This document shows positions 39,893-48,865 of a stretch of DNA of 64,000 nucleotides, piece by piece. The notes beneath the pieces were generated by a model, which saw only the letters and a list, made by a program, of their open reading frames with translations, searched no databases and had not been told where the DNA came from. The position numbers and the translations under genes were made by a program. Positions within the stretch are counted from its first letter, which is position 1; every line of letters starts with the position of its first letter. The DNA comes from Bacteroidales bacterium (lineage in GTDB: Bacteria; Bacteroidota; Bacteroidia; Bacteroidales; F082). The stretch covers positions 146,819 through 210,818 of the forward strand of contig JAFUVT010000016.1 of NCBI GenBank assembly GCA_017477425.1, in the 5' to 3' direction.

Positions 39893-39900
39893 CAAAAATA
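39893..39900 (-). promoter_or_regulatory. -7 element (TATTTTTG) of the AlbA_2 gene
   Basis: Minus-strand TATTTTTG matches TAnnTTTG. Transcription from here would include both upstream repeat copies in the leader. Confidence 0.5.
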
Positions 39901-39931
39901 GCAAAAAAGTCTTTTTTGACATCCTTAAATG

Positions 39932-39960
39932 AAAAAAGGTTACCGTTTAGGCAACCTTTT
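39932..39960 (-). terminator. Intrinsic terminator of the Omp28-subtilase operon
   Basis: Minus strand: GGTTGCC ... GGTAACC stem flanked by A-rich 5' and a T-run 3' sequence, 20 nt beyond the stop of the last subtilase. Confidence 0.8.
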
Positions 39961-39980
39961 CGCGGGGTATAATTGCATTA

Positions 39981-41693
39981 TTACATTACCATCATTTTCC
40001 TGACAATAGTTCCTCTCTCCGTCATCACTTTCACCAAATAAACACCTTCACTCAATCCCTCAATGCTGCAACGATTACCATTCGCGGCCATGTGTTTCAC
40101 CAATTTGCCGTCCATCGAATAAACGGCGATTTCAGTCATACTTTCACATTCCACGGTAAACTGGTCGCGAGTGGGATTGGGATAGACAAATGCTTGGGTT
40201 TCAATTTGTTCATTGACCTTGTCCCAAGCGGGAACCTGCTCAATGGCCGCCAAAGCATCAATGCGCCCAATGCCCGTGACATTACTCTTGTGCTCGCTCA
40301 GTTTGACAGAGGTCTCCTCCAAAATGTGGCAGATGTCGGCGGGGAGCAGGTCGGGGTTCTTTTGCAGCATCAAAGCAATGATACCTGCTACGCAAGGCGT
40401 GGCTTGCGAGGTACCGTCCATGTCGCAGTAGCCGTTGGTGGTCAGGTAGTCCAACGACTTGATGGCCACGCCCGGAGCGCAGAGGTCGGGACGGATGAGG
40501 CCGATGCCGGGGTCGTAAGCGTAATCGCCAAACTCGGTGTTGGTCCAAGTGACAGGACCATGCGACGAGAAATAGGCCGCCTCGTCGTTGCTACCCACAG
40601 CGCCCACGGCAATCACGCAACTCAAGTCGCCGGGATTCTCCAATTGGTCGGGGTCGAGGTAGGGCGGCGGGCAACTCGCAGGAACTCGGATGTTGTTCGG
40701 CACGGGACAGTAGAACTGGATGTGGCCTTCGTTGCCGGCGCAAACGGCTGCCACGATGCCCGCGTCCAAAACGGAAACGCACGTGCGGCGCAGCAATTCG
40801 CGGTCGGGAATCTCGGAGTTGACCATGCCCAACGACATGCTGATGAGGTCGCAGCCGTGCTCCACACTCCATTCCATGCCGCCCGCGATGTTGGCGGAGC
40901 CGCCAAAACCATCGGCTTTAATGCTTTTGACGCACATCAAAGTGGCATCGGGCGCCATGCCCGTCAGCGAGCCGGCCGTACCGTCGCCGAGCACGGTGCC
41001 GGCACAATGCGTGCCGTGACCTTGGTCGTCCATCGGGTCGTTGTCGTCATTCACGATGTCGTAGCCATGGTGCGGAAACTCTGCGCCGCCGTCCCAAAGA
41101 TGGTCGGCCAAATCGAGGTGGTCATAATTGATGCCCGAATCGACGACGGACACGATGACGCCCTCGCCCGTGTAGCCCAATTCCCAAACCTTGTCGGCGT
41201 TCACCTGAAGGACGTTGGGCGTGGTCTCGCGCGTGGCGAAAGAAGGCCGTGCGGCTTCCGTCTCGGGAATCAGGTTTTCTTTATGGTCAAAGCCAATCAT
41301 TTCAATATCATTGCGTTGCGCAAGGTCGAGGATAGCAGGTTTCGTTGCGGAAAAACACAGCGCGTTGGCCGACCAAAGCGTTTTCGGAGTCGAAACCAAG
41401 TCGTGTCGTTCCATTTCAGCAAGCGTGTGCTTCAAGCCATATTGCGAAGCCTCGGCAAAGGCTTTCAATTCGTTGACGACAAAATCGCGACGCTCGGCGC
41501 GGGTGGGACAAAACTCGGCGCGACGGTTCAGTTGGTTGCGGTCGTATTGCGCCTTCATCAGGACGAGGATTTCGATTTTCTCATTATCGCCGCGACGGTT
41601 CATTTCCTCCTGCAAGGCGCGGTCGATGGTGGCTTGCGCCTTGCCCATCAGCGCGGCCAAGACCAAAGTAAAAGTTAAAATGATTCTTTTCAT
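39981..41693 (-). CDS. T9SS-secreted subtilisin-like serine protease
   Basis: A 570-residue S8 protease. Signal peptide MKRIILTFTLVLAALMGKAQ. Triad Asp185 (SVVDSGINYDH), His226 (QGHGTHCAG), Ser429 (DGTSQATPCVAG). The T9SS sorting domain begins VYPNPTRDQFTVECESMTEIAVYSMDGKLVK. Its ATG overlaps the TGA of the preceding subtilase by 4 nt, so the two are translationally coupled. Last gene of the three-gene operon that begins with the Omp28-type gene. It is closest in the core to the InlB-repeat subtilase (shared LADHLWDGG and PDATLMCVK). Confidence 0.93.
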   Translation of the reverse strand: MKRIILTFTLVLAALMGKAQATIDRALQEEMNRRGDNEKIEILVLMKAQYDRNQLNRRAEFCPTRAERRDFVVNELKAFAEASQYGLKHTLAEMERHDLVSTPKTLWSANALCFSATKPAILDLAQRNDIEMIGFDHKENLIPETEAARPSFATRETTPNVLQVNADKVWELGYTGEGVIVSVVDSGINYDHLDLADHLWDGGAEFPHHGYDIVNDDNDPMDDQGHGTHCAGTVLGDGTAGSLTGMAPDATLMCVKSIKADGFGGSANIAGGMEWSVEHGCDLISMSLGMVNSEIPDRELLRRTCVSVLDAGIVAAVCAGNEGHIQFYCPVPNNIRVPASCPPPYLDPDQLENPGDLSCVIAVGAVGSNDEAAYFSSHGPVTWTNTEFGDYAYDPGIGLIRPDLCAPGVAIKSLDYLTTNGYCDMDGTSQATPCVAGIIALMLQKNPDLLPADICHILEETSVKLSEHKSNVTGIGRIDALAAIEQVPAWDKVNEQIETQAFVYPNPTRDQFTVECESMTEIAVYSMDGKLVKHMAANGNRCSIEGLSEGVYLVKVMTERGTIVRKMMVM

Positions 41694-43426
41694 AACGATT
41701 TGATTTTTATGATTCTACGATTGATTTTTGAGTTTCCTTTCGTGATTTGCAGCAAATAAACACCATCAGCCAAACCGCTGATTTGTTCCGTGTCATTCCG
41801 CGTTTCGAGGCTTTGGACCAGTTTCCCGTCCATCGAAAAGACTTGGATTTGGCTCATGCCTTCGCAAGCCACAGTGAAGTCGCCCGAGCTGGGATTAGGA
41901 TAAACCGAGACCTCTTGCTCCTTCTCCGTTAGTCCGTCATAATCAACGGCTTGCACGGCAGCGTAGGCATCCAAAAAGCCCGAACCGAAGTCGTTGCTTT
42001 TGTGCTCGGTGAGTTTTACGGCGGTGCGCTCCAAAATCTCGTCGATTTGCGCAGGCGTCAGCTCAGGATTCTTGGAGAGCATCAAGGCGATGGTGCCCGT
42101 CACCAATGGCGTGGCCATCGAAGTGCCGTCCATCAAGGTGTAGCCGTTTGTCGTGCTGTAGTCCAGCGACTTGATTTGCACACCCGGCGCGCAAAGGTCG
42201 GGGCGGATGAGGCCGATTTCCGTCGTGCTGCCCGAGGTATAGGGATAGTCGCCGTATTCCGCCACTTCAGTCCACTGCGAAGGACCTTGGGAGGAAAACG
42301 CCGCGATGGTGTGGGCGTAATTCACCGCGCCCACGCTAATGACGCAACTCGTCCCTCCTGCATTCACCATCTGGTCTTCTTGCAGATAGGGCGGCGGACA
42401 ATCGGCAGGCGTAGTAATATTATAAGGTGGCGGCGCCAAAAACTGCATTTGCCTGACGTTGCCTGCGCTCACGCCGGCCACGATGCCCGCAGCCAAGGTG
42501 TTTTCGCAGGCTTGGCGCATCATCAGCCTTTGGGCGGCTGAGGGATACGGTCGGCCCAACGACATGTTCAGCACATCGGCGCCATGTTCCACGGCGAATT
42601 GCATGGCGGCAGCCCAGTCGGTTTCCTCACCCGTGTTGTCATTGTGGAAGACCTTCAACACCATGATTTTGGCCTCGGGCGCAATGCCAGTTTGCGAGCC
42701 CGAAGCGCCTGTGCCACAAAGCGTTCCCGCAACATGGGTGCCGTGGCCGAGTTCGTCGAAAGGATTGTTGTTATTGTTGGCGAAGTCATAGCCGTGGTGG
42801 GGATACTCAGGGCCACCGTCCCAAAGACGACCGGCGAGGTCGGCGTGGTCGAAGCGGACGCCCGTGTCGATGAGGCCGATGAGCACATTTTGTCCCATAT
42901 AGCCCAATTCCCAAGCCTGCGGCGCGTTGACTTGCAGCAGGTTCTCCGTGATTTCGCGACCGTCGCCCCTCGGGGCTGGCGTGGCCTCGGTCTCATCAAT
43001 CCATTGGGCTGGCAGGCAATGGTAGATGGTCATAATGTCGCGACGCTGCGCCAAGTCGTTGATGACCACTTTGTTAGCCAAGCAGCTGATGGAGTTCACA
43101 ATCCACAGGGGACGGATGTCGTCCACCAAGCCCTTGCTTTCCATCTCACGGAGCAAATGCAAAACATCGGCTTGCGAAGCCTCGGCTTGGCATTGCAGCG
43201 ATTCGACCACAAATGCTCGGCGTTCCTGCTTGGTTGTCAACGGATTAGCGGCGCGTTGCAACGCAGTCGCGTCGGATTGCTCCAGCATCAGGATATTGAT
43301 TTTGAGCTTTTCGTTGTCGCCACAACGGCTCATCGCTTCCTGCAATTCAGGGTCGAGGATGGGCATGGCAGCCTTTCCTAACACGCTGAAAGCCAATGCT
43401 ATTATGATTAGGAATGTTTTCTTCAT
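41690..43426 (-). CDS. T9SS-secreted subtilisin-like serine protease
   Basis: A 578-residue S8 protease. Signal peptide MKKTFLIIIALAFSVLGKAA. Triad Asp187 (GLIDTGVRFDH), His228 (LGHGTHVAG), Ser436 (DGTSMATPLVTG). The T9SS sorting domain begins VYPNPSSGDFTVACEGMSQIQVFSMDGKLVQ. It starts 13 nt after the stop of the Omp28-type gene and overlaps the next subtilase by 4 nt: the middle gene of the operon. The sorting domain differs more from the other subtilases than theirs do from one another. Confidence 0.93.
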   Translation of the reverse strand: MKKTFLIIIALAFSVLGKAAMPILDPELQEAMSRCGDNEKLKINILMLEQSDATALQRAANPLTTKQERRAFVVESLQCQAEASQADVLHLLREMESKGLVDDIRPLWIVNSISCLANKVVINDLAQRRDIMTIYHCLPAQWIDETEATPAPRGDGREITENLLQVNAPQAWELGYMGQNVLIGLIDTGVRFDHADLAGRLWDGGPEYPHHGYDFANNNNNPFDELGHGTHVAGTLCGTGASGSQTGIAPEAKIMVLKVFHNDNTGEETDWAAAMQFAVEHGADVLNMSLGRPYPSAAQRLMMRQACENTLAAGIVAGVSAGNVRQMQFLAPPPYNITTPADCPPPYLQEDQMVNAGGTSCVISVGAVNYAHTIAAFSSQGPSQWTEVAEYGDYPYTSGSTTEIGLIRPDLCAPGVQIKSLDYSTTNGYTLMDGTSMATPLVTGTIALMLSKNPELTPAQIDEILERTAVKLTEHKSNDFGSGFLDAYAAVQAVDYDGLTEKEQEVSVYPNPSSGDFTVACEGMSQIQVFSMDGKLVQSLETRNDTEQISGLADGVYLLQITKGNSKINRRIIKIKSL

Positions 43427-43439
43427 AGTCGGTTGGTTT

Positions 43440-45443
43440 TTAATGGGTTACTACCAAGCGTGCAGTGTGCCTCAAGCCATCGTTTCCGATAACTGTCACC
43501 TGATAGATGCCTTCTGTGAAGTCCGTTACGCTGATTTCATTGGTTTTGCTCAGCGTTTTGACGAGTTGTCCCAAAGCGTTGTGAACCAAAATCTTGTCGG
43601 CTTCAACGCCTTGGAAATGAACCGTTTCGGAGGCGGGATTGGGATAAAGCGTCAGCGTCTCAACGGTGTTTTCTGTCGTTCCAACGGTTCCCATGGTGGT
43701 GGCCACGGCTTTCACGGAAACTATTTCATCGCCATAAACCGCCTGCACCTGAACACAATGGAATTCGCTGCCCGAAGCGCTGAAGGTGTGGCTGGTCTCG
43801 TTGGCGTTTTCGGCCACAAGGGTTTCATCGAGCCAGATGTTGTAGCCCGTGGGATTGCCCTGCGAAGGCGCGTCCCAAGTGGCCACAATGCTGTTGCCCG
43901 AGGTCGTCAAAGTCAGGTTTTCGGGCGCATAGGGATGGTTCGGCGTCTCGAAGAGGAAGCGGCTGTTGTAAACCCGCTTGGTGTCGTGTTTCTGAATCCA
44001 GACGGCCACCTCCAAGTCGTCCATTTCCTCAACGTGAGTGTTCGCCATGTTTTGGTCGAAGCTCAAGGTCTCCAGTTGTCCGGCGTGGAACGACATCGTC
44101 GTGCCTTGCGCGTTGGGCAGCATCTTCATCATCACGTGGTGGAACGAGGTCTCGCCGTTGGTGGTGGCGTTGTTGTGCGTGGTTTTCTCGCTCACGGCGA
44201 CGTGCACTTTCACATTGTCCAAGTCGGCAAAGGGCATCAGGTCGGCGGTGACATGTATCATGTTGCCTTCCACCCAGTACGAGCCTTTGATTTCGACCAC
44301 GGCGGGCGTGTTGTAGTGCTCGTCGAAGTCGCCTTGCGTCACGGGATTGAACTCATAATCAACGGCATCCATGAACAAGGTCGGCAAGGCGATGACATTG
44401 TAATAGGTCTTCCGCACGCCGCCTTCGTTGGTGTAGTAGGGGTCGCCGGGGGCGGGCCAGTTCATTTGGTATTTAACATAGGTGTATTTGCCAGGATTGT
44501 TGTTGCAGAAAGTCTGCATCTGGTTGCTCAGTTGGGGACAAGTGCCGCACGACGAGGCAGTGAAATGCTCGAACATGGGCAGGCGTTGCGTGGTGGCACA
44601 AGCGATGGAGATGGTTTTTGCGAGGCTGTTGTTCGACGGGTCCTCGTCCTCGATGCCGTTCACCTTGCGGATGCCTACGGTGAGCAGGTAATTGTCGGGG
44701 ATGAGATCGGCGGGCACATCGAAATTGACATTGGCAAACGAGGAAGCCGGAATGTTGATGCTGAAGGTTTGCGTTGTTTCAGCCTGTCCCTCAAACTGAT
44801 AGAAGCCTTCCACGGAATTGACCGTGGTGCTGCCCGTGTTGAACAGCCGCATGCCCACTTCAAAGTTGCCGGAAGCCATCACTTCATCCACGTTGATTTC
44901 CTGCACTTCGACGTCGAGGTCGCGCTGGACAAAGGCCGAGATGTCGTCGAGATAGATGTTGCTCGAGTTGTAGTCGGCCGAATTGGTGAAGAAGATGCAG
45001 AACTTCACGTTGGGGTTGCCCATGTCCTCGGTGCTGATAACCTCGTTGATTTCGTAGTTGTTGGTCGCATTGAGGTTTTGCGTCCAGGCTTGGTGCCACT
45101 GCGCGCCGTTGTTCGACGACGTCGCAATGCCGATGCTGACGGGGTTGCCCCAATTCTCGTAGCGGAGCTTAAAGGAGAAATTCACGCTCTGCTGACCGCT
45201 CAGGTCGACGGTGGGCGAGATGAGTCGCCACGTGCCTTGCGTGCCGCAATACATGTAGAGTTCGTTGGGCGTGCCGCCTGCTTTGTCGGTCTCGGAGATA
45301 TACCAATAGTCGGCGCCGATGCCCGTCACCGACCAACCGTTGGGCAGGAAGCTGTCGTCGAACTGCTCAAAAAGGTAAACGCTGCTGCGCGCTGAGATAG
45401 CCAGCGATAGCAAGATGGCTAACACAAAAGAAGCTTTTTTCAT
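43440..45443 (-). CDS. T9SS-secreted Omp28-related protein with MAM-like module
   Basis: A 667-residue exported protein. Signal peptide MKKASFVLAILLSLAISARS. An N-terminal choice-of-anchor J/MAM-like module (about 22-175: LFEQFDDSFLPNGWSV ... NSSNIYLDDISAF) is followed by a beta-sandwich and then an Omp28-like domain. The latter has a thioredoxin-type CGTC (Cys299, Cys302 in FTASSCGTCPQLSNQM) and VIALPTLFMD. An FN3-like domain and a T9SS sorting domain (YPNPASETVHF) end it. It could be a surface disulfide enzyme or adhesin (inference). It leads the operon with two subtilases, and its promoter region carries the ECF motif at 45513-45539. Confidence 0.9.
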   Translation of the reverse strand: MKKASFVLAILLSLAISARSSVYLFEQFDDSFLPNGWSVTGIGADYWYISETDKAGGTPNELYMYCGTQGTWRLISPTVDLSGQQSVNFSFKLRYENWGNPVSIGIATSSNNGAQWHQAWTQNLNATNNYEINEVISTEDMGNPNVKFCIFFTNSADYNSSNIYLDDISAFVQRDLDVEVQEINVDEVMASGNFEVGMRLFNTGSTTVNSVEGFYQFEGQAETTQTFSINIPASSFANVNFDVPADLIPDNYLLTVGIRKVNGIEDEDPSNNSLAKTISIACATTQRLPMFEHFTASSCGTCPQLSNQMQTFCNNNPGKYTYVKYQMNWPAPGDPYYTNEGGVRKTYYNVIALPTLFMDAVDYEFNPVTQGDFDEHYNTPAVVEIKGSYWVEGNMIHVTADLMPFADLDNVKVHVAVSEKTTHNNATTNGETSFHHVMMKMLPNAQGTTMSFHAGQLETLSFDQNMANTHVEEMDDLEVAVWIQKHDTKRVYNSRFLFETPNHPYAPENLTLTTSGNSIVATWDAPSQGNPTGYNIWLDETLVAENANETSHTFSASGSEFHCVQVQAVYGDEIVSVKAVATTMGTVGTTENTVETLTLYPNPASETVHFQGVEADKILVHNALGQLVKTLSKTNEISVTDFTEGIYQVTVIGNDGLRHTARLVVTH

Positions 45444-45511
45444 GGTTTTGTGGTTTTAAAGAATGAATAATCGTGTTGGTTATTACTTCTCGGAACGTGT
45501 TCCATTAATTA

Positions 45512-45539
45512 AAGGTGCAAAAATATCAAAAAACATAAC
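45512..45539 (-). promoter_or_regulatory. Proposed ECF sigma promoter of the Omp28-subtilase operon
   Basis: Minus strand: GTTATGTTTT starting at 45539 and TGCACCTT starting at 45519, 20 nt apart. The last base of the second box and one base of the first differ from the other sites. Confidence 0.6.
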
Positions 45540-45620
45540 ATGGCACGCTTAATTTTTTGCGCCCCAAAAAACACCTTGCACAAAAAAAATGAAAAAAATA
45601 CAAAAAAATTCAAAAGTCGC

Positions 45621-45648
45621 GTTATTTTTTGGAAAGGTCATGCACCTA
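45621..45648 (+). promoter_or_regulatory. Proposed ECF sigma promoter of the sigma factor gene
   Basis: GTTATTTTTT at 45621 and TGCACCTA at 45641, 20 nt apart. It lies inside the longest open frame, so it also fixes the real start at 45673. Confidence 0.7.
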
Positions 45649-45672
45649 AACGAGCAAAAGACAGAAAAAATA

Positions 45673-46206
45673 ATGAGTCCTTCCGCGCCATACGGACCCA
45701 ACAAAAGCAACGCCGAAACAACATCAGACTTCGATGCCATGCTGCTTCGCAACAAGACCATGCTTTGGCATATCTGCACCGACTACAACCTCGGGAAAGA
45801 CTATAGCCCAGAGGACTGCATGCAGGAAGTGATGATTAGCCTTTGGCGAAGCTACGGCACGTTTGAAGGCCGGAGCTCGGAGAAAACTTGGGTTTGGCGC
45901 GTGGCCACCAACACGATGCTGATGCTACGCCGCAAAACCGAGCGCACCCTCGCCACCGAGACCCTGAACGAGGACGACGAGAGTGCCAACGAGACCGACC
46001 CCAACGACGAGAAAGTCAGGCAACTGAACCAACTCATCGACACACTGCCGGAAGAAAACGCCACCATCGTGCGCGCCTTCCTTGACGGATTCTCCTACAA
46101 GGAAATCGCCGACATGACAGGAAGCTCAGTGGGCGCCGTGGCCATGCGCATCGCGCGTAGCAAACACCGACTCAAACAAATGTATGAAAAAGAGAACACA
46201 TATTAA
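45673..46206 (+). CDS. ECF RNA polymerase sigma factor
   Basis: A 177-residue sigma-70 family factor of the extracytoplasmic-function type. Sigma-2 region (about 15-85): FDAMLLRNKTMLWHICTDYNLGKDYSPEDCMQEVMISLWRSYGTFEG, then TWVWRVATNTMLMLRRK. Sigma-4 helix-turn-helix (about 120-170): INDTLPEEN-like start, FLDGFSYKEIADMTGSSVGAVAMRIARSKHRLK. The frame is open to 45589, but the proposed promoter at 45621-45648 lies inside that extension, and M29 (45673) gives the usual ECF length. Followed 11 nt later by a membrane-protein gene, the normal place for an anti-sigma factor. I infer autoregulation and control of T9SS cargo genes. The P. gingivalis sigma factor SigP, which acts on T9SS genes, is a possible analogue. 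Confidence 0.92.
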   Translation: MSPSAPYGPNKSNAETTSDFDAMLLRNKTMLWHICTDYNLGKDYSPEDCMQEVMISLWRSYGTFEGRSSEKTWVWRVATNTMLMLRRKTERTLATETLNEDDESANETDPNDEKVRQLNQLIDTLPEENATIVRAFLDGFSYKEIADMTGSSVGAVAMRIARSKHRLKQMYEKENTY

Positions 46207-46217
46207 TCAAGACAGCA

Positions 46218-46616
46218 ATGAACGCTAATACAATGAACAACTACGGAAAACGCGACGATTTCCAAACGATTTGGGATCAGCGCAAACAAGGATGGCGCCG
46301 AAAAGCCGCCGCGACCGCGCCTGATGACAACGCCATCCTGCGCATGGCAGACTTGGCCCGACATCAGGCTTCAGCCACCGAGACCCCAGTCATCAGCATC
46401 ACGAAGAGGCGCAACCGATGGATTCCCTACGCAGCAGCCGCCAGCATAGCCGCAGGCGTCACGCTCATCGGCTTGAACCTCCAAAACGGCACCAGCGACC
46501 CGATGCCCACCGCCCAAAAGGTAGACGTGGAAGGCAACACCATGTTTTTCATGTGCAACAACGGTTGCTCGGTGCAAGACGTAGTACTCGCCGCCAACTA
46601 TGTAATTAAAAAATAA
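46218..46616 (+). CDS. Single-pass membrane protein, probable anti-sigma factor
   Basis: A 132-residue protein with a cytoplasmic-looking, charged N-terminal part (1-70, QTIWDQRKQGWRRKAAA), one membrane helix (about 74-94, WIPYAAAASIAAGVTLIGLNL) and a short periplasmic tail with two Cys residues (FMCNNGCSVQDVVLAANYVIKK). It starts 11 nt after the sigma factor stop. Layout, size and position match anti-sigma factors that hold ECF factors at the membrane, although no zinc-binding ASD motif (HxxxCxxC) is visible. Role is inferred from context, not motif. Confidence 0.7.
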   Translation: MNANTMNNYGKRDDFQTIWDQRKQGWRRKAAATAPDDNAILRMADLARHQASATETPVISITKRRNRWIPYAAAASIAAGVTLIGLNLQNGTSDPMPTAQKVDVEGNTMFFMCNNGCSVQDVVLAANYVIKK

Positions 46617-46623
46617 CAATTTA

Positions 46624-46633
46624 GGGGGGGGGG
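46624..46633 (+). repeat. G10 homopolymer tract
   Basis: Ten consecutive G between the anti-sigma-like gene and the lipoprotein gene, ending 17 nt before the lipoprotein ATG. Such a tract can change length by slipped-strand pairing. Confidence 0.9.
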
Positions 46634-46650
46634 TAAAAAATTTAAACATT

Positions 46651-47520
46651 ATGAAAGCAAAGCACCTCATAGCAATCCTCGCCATCGTAGCCACGACGGC
46701 CTTGGCCTCATGCCAGCAGAAAGCGGATGAAAACGAGACCGTCGAGTCCAATGGTGACGCCGCACTCGAGTTGTACTACAAGTACGCCAACGACCCGAAC
46801 CTCACCGTGGCCTATCTGGGCGATTTCACCCTCAACGGGAACAAGATCGATGCGCTGATGATACAAGCCGACAACGACAACGACTGGAAGCAACTGAAAC
46901 TGGACTTCGGGATGTCGCCGAAATACGACAGCATCTGCTTCGACAGCGCCGACAGTAGCCTCATGATCCAACCCGACGACAAGAAAGTGGTCTCCGTGGG
47001 CGTGGGCATCGACACGGATTTCATCGAGGAGCTCGGCCTCGACAGCATCACCGACCTGAGCCAAGTCCCAGAAGACAAATACAATCAGATGATAGAAATC
47101 ATCGCAGGGAAAGTCCGCGACATCGTGAACAGCTTCTCCATCCCCGACACCGTCCTGCCCAGCGATGCCGTCATTGTGGGACAAGGTCCCTTGCAGATGG
47201 TCGACGACTCCAATATAACCATGGACGAATACATCAACACGCTCGCCCAAGCCGTCGGCAACAGCATTCTCAACGAAGTCATCTCCATGAACAACGGCAC
47301 CAGCACCCCGAAAGACAGCGAGCTCAGCGGACTGGTGAGCACGGCCGACTCCACCATGACCAGCGCCCGCAACAGCGGACACTGCGGCTACATCACCGCC
47401 GCCGACTACAAGAACCGCACCCTCTGGCTCTTCTTCTACGACAACCAAGAGGAATGCAACAACATACTGACCCACATCAAGGACGACATCTTGGTCGCAC
47501 CTTCACCTGAAGACAACTGA
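46651..47520 (+). CDS. Lipoprotein of unknown function
   Basis: A 289-residue lipoprotein. Signal peptide MKAKHLIAILAIVATTALASC with lipobox LASC (Cys21). Acidic mature protein (EELGLDSITDLSQVPEDKYNQ) with a C-terminal Cys pair in GHCGYITAADYKNRTLWLFFYDNQEECNN. No family recognised. It is third in the sigma-factor operon, and its leader contains the G10 tract, so its translation may vary between cells. It might be the surface sensor or partner of the anti-sigma-like protein (inference). Confidence 0.75.
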   Translation: MKAKHLIAILAIVATTALASCQQKADENETVESNGDAALELYYKYANDPNLTVAYLGDFTLNGNKIDALMIQADNDNDWKQLKLDFGMSPKYDSICFDSADSSLMIQPDDKKVVSVGVGIDTDFIEELGLDSITDLSQVPEDKYNQMIEIIAGKVRDIVNSFSIPDTVLPSDAVIVGQGPLQMVDDSNITMDEYINTLAQAVGNSILNEVISMNNGTSTPKDSELSGLVSTADSTMTSARNSGHCGYITAADYKNRTLWLFFYDNQEECNNILTHIKDDILVAPSPEDN

Positions 47521-47593
47521 AATTGAAAGCATAAACACAACCGATAAAAAAAGACAAACTAGCATGACAAAGCATTCAAAACCAGCAATTCAA

Positions 47594-48856
47594 ATGAAAA
47601 AGAGATCAAAGACACTGAAATTCCTGATAGCAGCCCTCCTGCTCACCGCGAGCTTTGGCGCCAAGGCACAAGACCTTGACCAATGCACGAAAGTGGTCGA
47701 CAAATTCATGACCGCCGTGAGCAACCACAGCGTGGAAGGCCTCGAAGCCTACCTCGCCCCCGACTTCACCATGGCCGGACAGCAACAACCCATCGCCGCG
47801 ATGGTGCTGGCACAACTCGTCCCCCAGATGAACGAAACCGTGAAATCCTACGAACTCGCCGAACAAAACTCCGCTGGCGGCAAACTCACCTTAAAATATA
47901 ACGTGACCTACACGAACCTCGGCTCACAAACCGCCACCTTCGTCTTCGGCAGCGACAACCTCGTCAAAGAGTGCGAACTCATCAAGATGCGCGCCGCCGT
48001 CATCCAACAAGGCGGAACCGAAGCTCCCCAAGGCGAGCTGAAAGACTTGGTGCGCATCCCCTTCACCTTCCATCACGCCATCCCGATGGTGAAAGTGACC
48101 GTGGACGGCGAAGAGCGCAACTTCCTCTTCGACTCGGGCGCCCCGATGATTTTGCTCAACAGCGAATACTACGAAAGCTCGCTCGACAGCACGATGTCGG
48201 TCGGAGGCATGGGTCACGGCGTGGTCTCCAACGTGGGCGACATGGGCATGCACCACGTGGAATCGCTCGACCTGGGCGGCGTCCGCATCGAGAACCAAGA
48301 CCTGATGACGACCAACCTCTCCAACCTCAGCACCAAGCGCGAGAAGATCTACGGCCTCATCGGCTTCAGCTTCTTCAGCCAATATGACGTCTTGTTCGAC
48401 TACGTTAAAGAGGAAATCGTCTTCATCAACCCCGAAAAGACCGACAGCTACATCGCAGAACACAAATACAACGCCGAATGGATCCCCATCATGCTGAGGC
48501 AGCATGTGGCCTCGGTGGAGTGCTACGTCGACGGCCTCCCCGTCAGGATGGGCATCGACTGCGGCGCGCAAGCCAACCTGATGGGCACCGACTTCCTTGA
48601 AGCCCGTCGCGATGCCGTCAGTGGCAAACGCACCAACGACCTCGGTGGCGTGGGCGAAGGCAGCTCGAAAGTCACCATGGGCAAAGTGACGCTCTACATC
48701 GGCGACCACAAGTTCAAGCGCAACTGGACCGCCTTCTCCGACATGACCACCATCAAAGGCGCCCTCGGCGTCGACGGCCTCATCGGCTTCCAAGTGCTCA
48801 ACGGCAAACGCACGCTGATTTCATACAAAAACCAGAAAATGACATTTTTAGAATAA
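47594..48856 (+). CDS. Secreted two-lobed retropepsin-like aspartic protease
   Basis: A 420-residue exported protein. Signal peptide MKKRSKTLKFLIAALLLTASFGAKAQ, an NTF2-like domain (about 30-135, VVDKFMTAVSNHSVEGLEAYLAPDFTMAG), then two retropepsin-like lobes. The first has NFLFDSGAPMILLNS (Asp180), the second VRMGIDCGAQANLMG (Asp322); GLIGFSFFSQYDVLFDY and GLIGFQVLNGK are the paired late strands. D-S-G in one lobe and D-C-G in the other is unusual. The ATG at 47564 is possible but would lengthen the signal n-region. Last gene of the sigma operon, perhaps a processing protease for the regulated cargo (inference). Confidence 0.85.
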   Translation: MKKRSKTLKFLIAALLLTASFGAKAQDLDQCTKVVDKFMTAVSNHSVEGLEAYLAPDFTMAGQQQPIAAMVLAQLVPQMNETVKSYELAEQNSAGGKLTLKYNVTYTNLGSQTATFVFGSDNLVKECELIKMRAAVIQQGGTEAPQGELKDLVRIPFTFHHAIPMVKVTVDGEERNFLFDSGAPMILLNSEYYESSLDSTMSVGGMGHGVVSNVGDMGMHHVESLDLGGVRIENQDLMTTNLSNLSTKREKIYGLIGFSFFSQYDVLFDYVKEEIVFINPEKTDSYIAEHKYNAEWIPIMLRQHVASVECYVDGLPVRMGIDCGAQANLMGTDFLEARRDAVSGKRTNDLGGVGEGSSKVTMGKVTLYIGDHKFKRNWTAFSDMTTIKGALGVDGLIGFQVLNGKRTLISYKNQKMTFLE

Positions 48857-48865
48857 CAGACCTCC

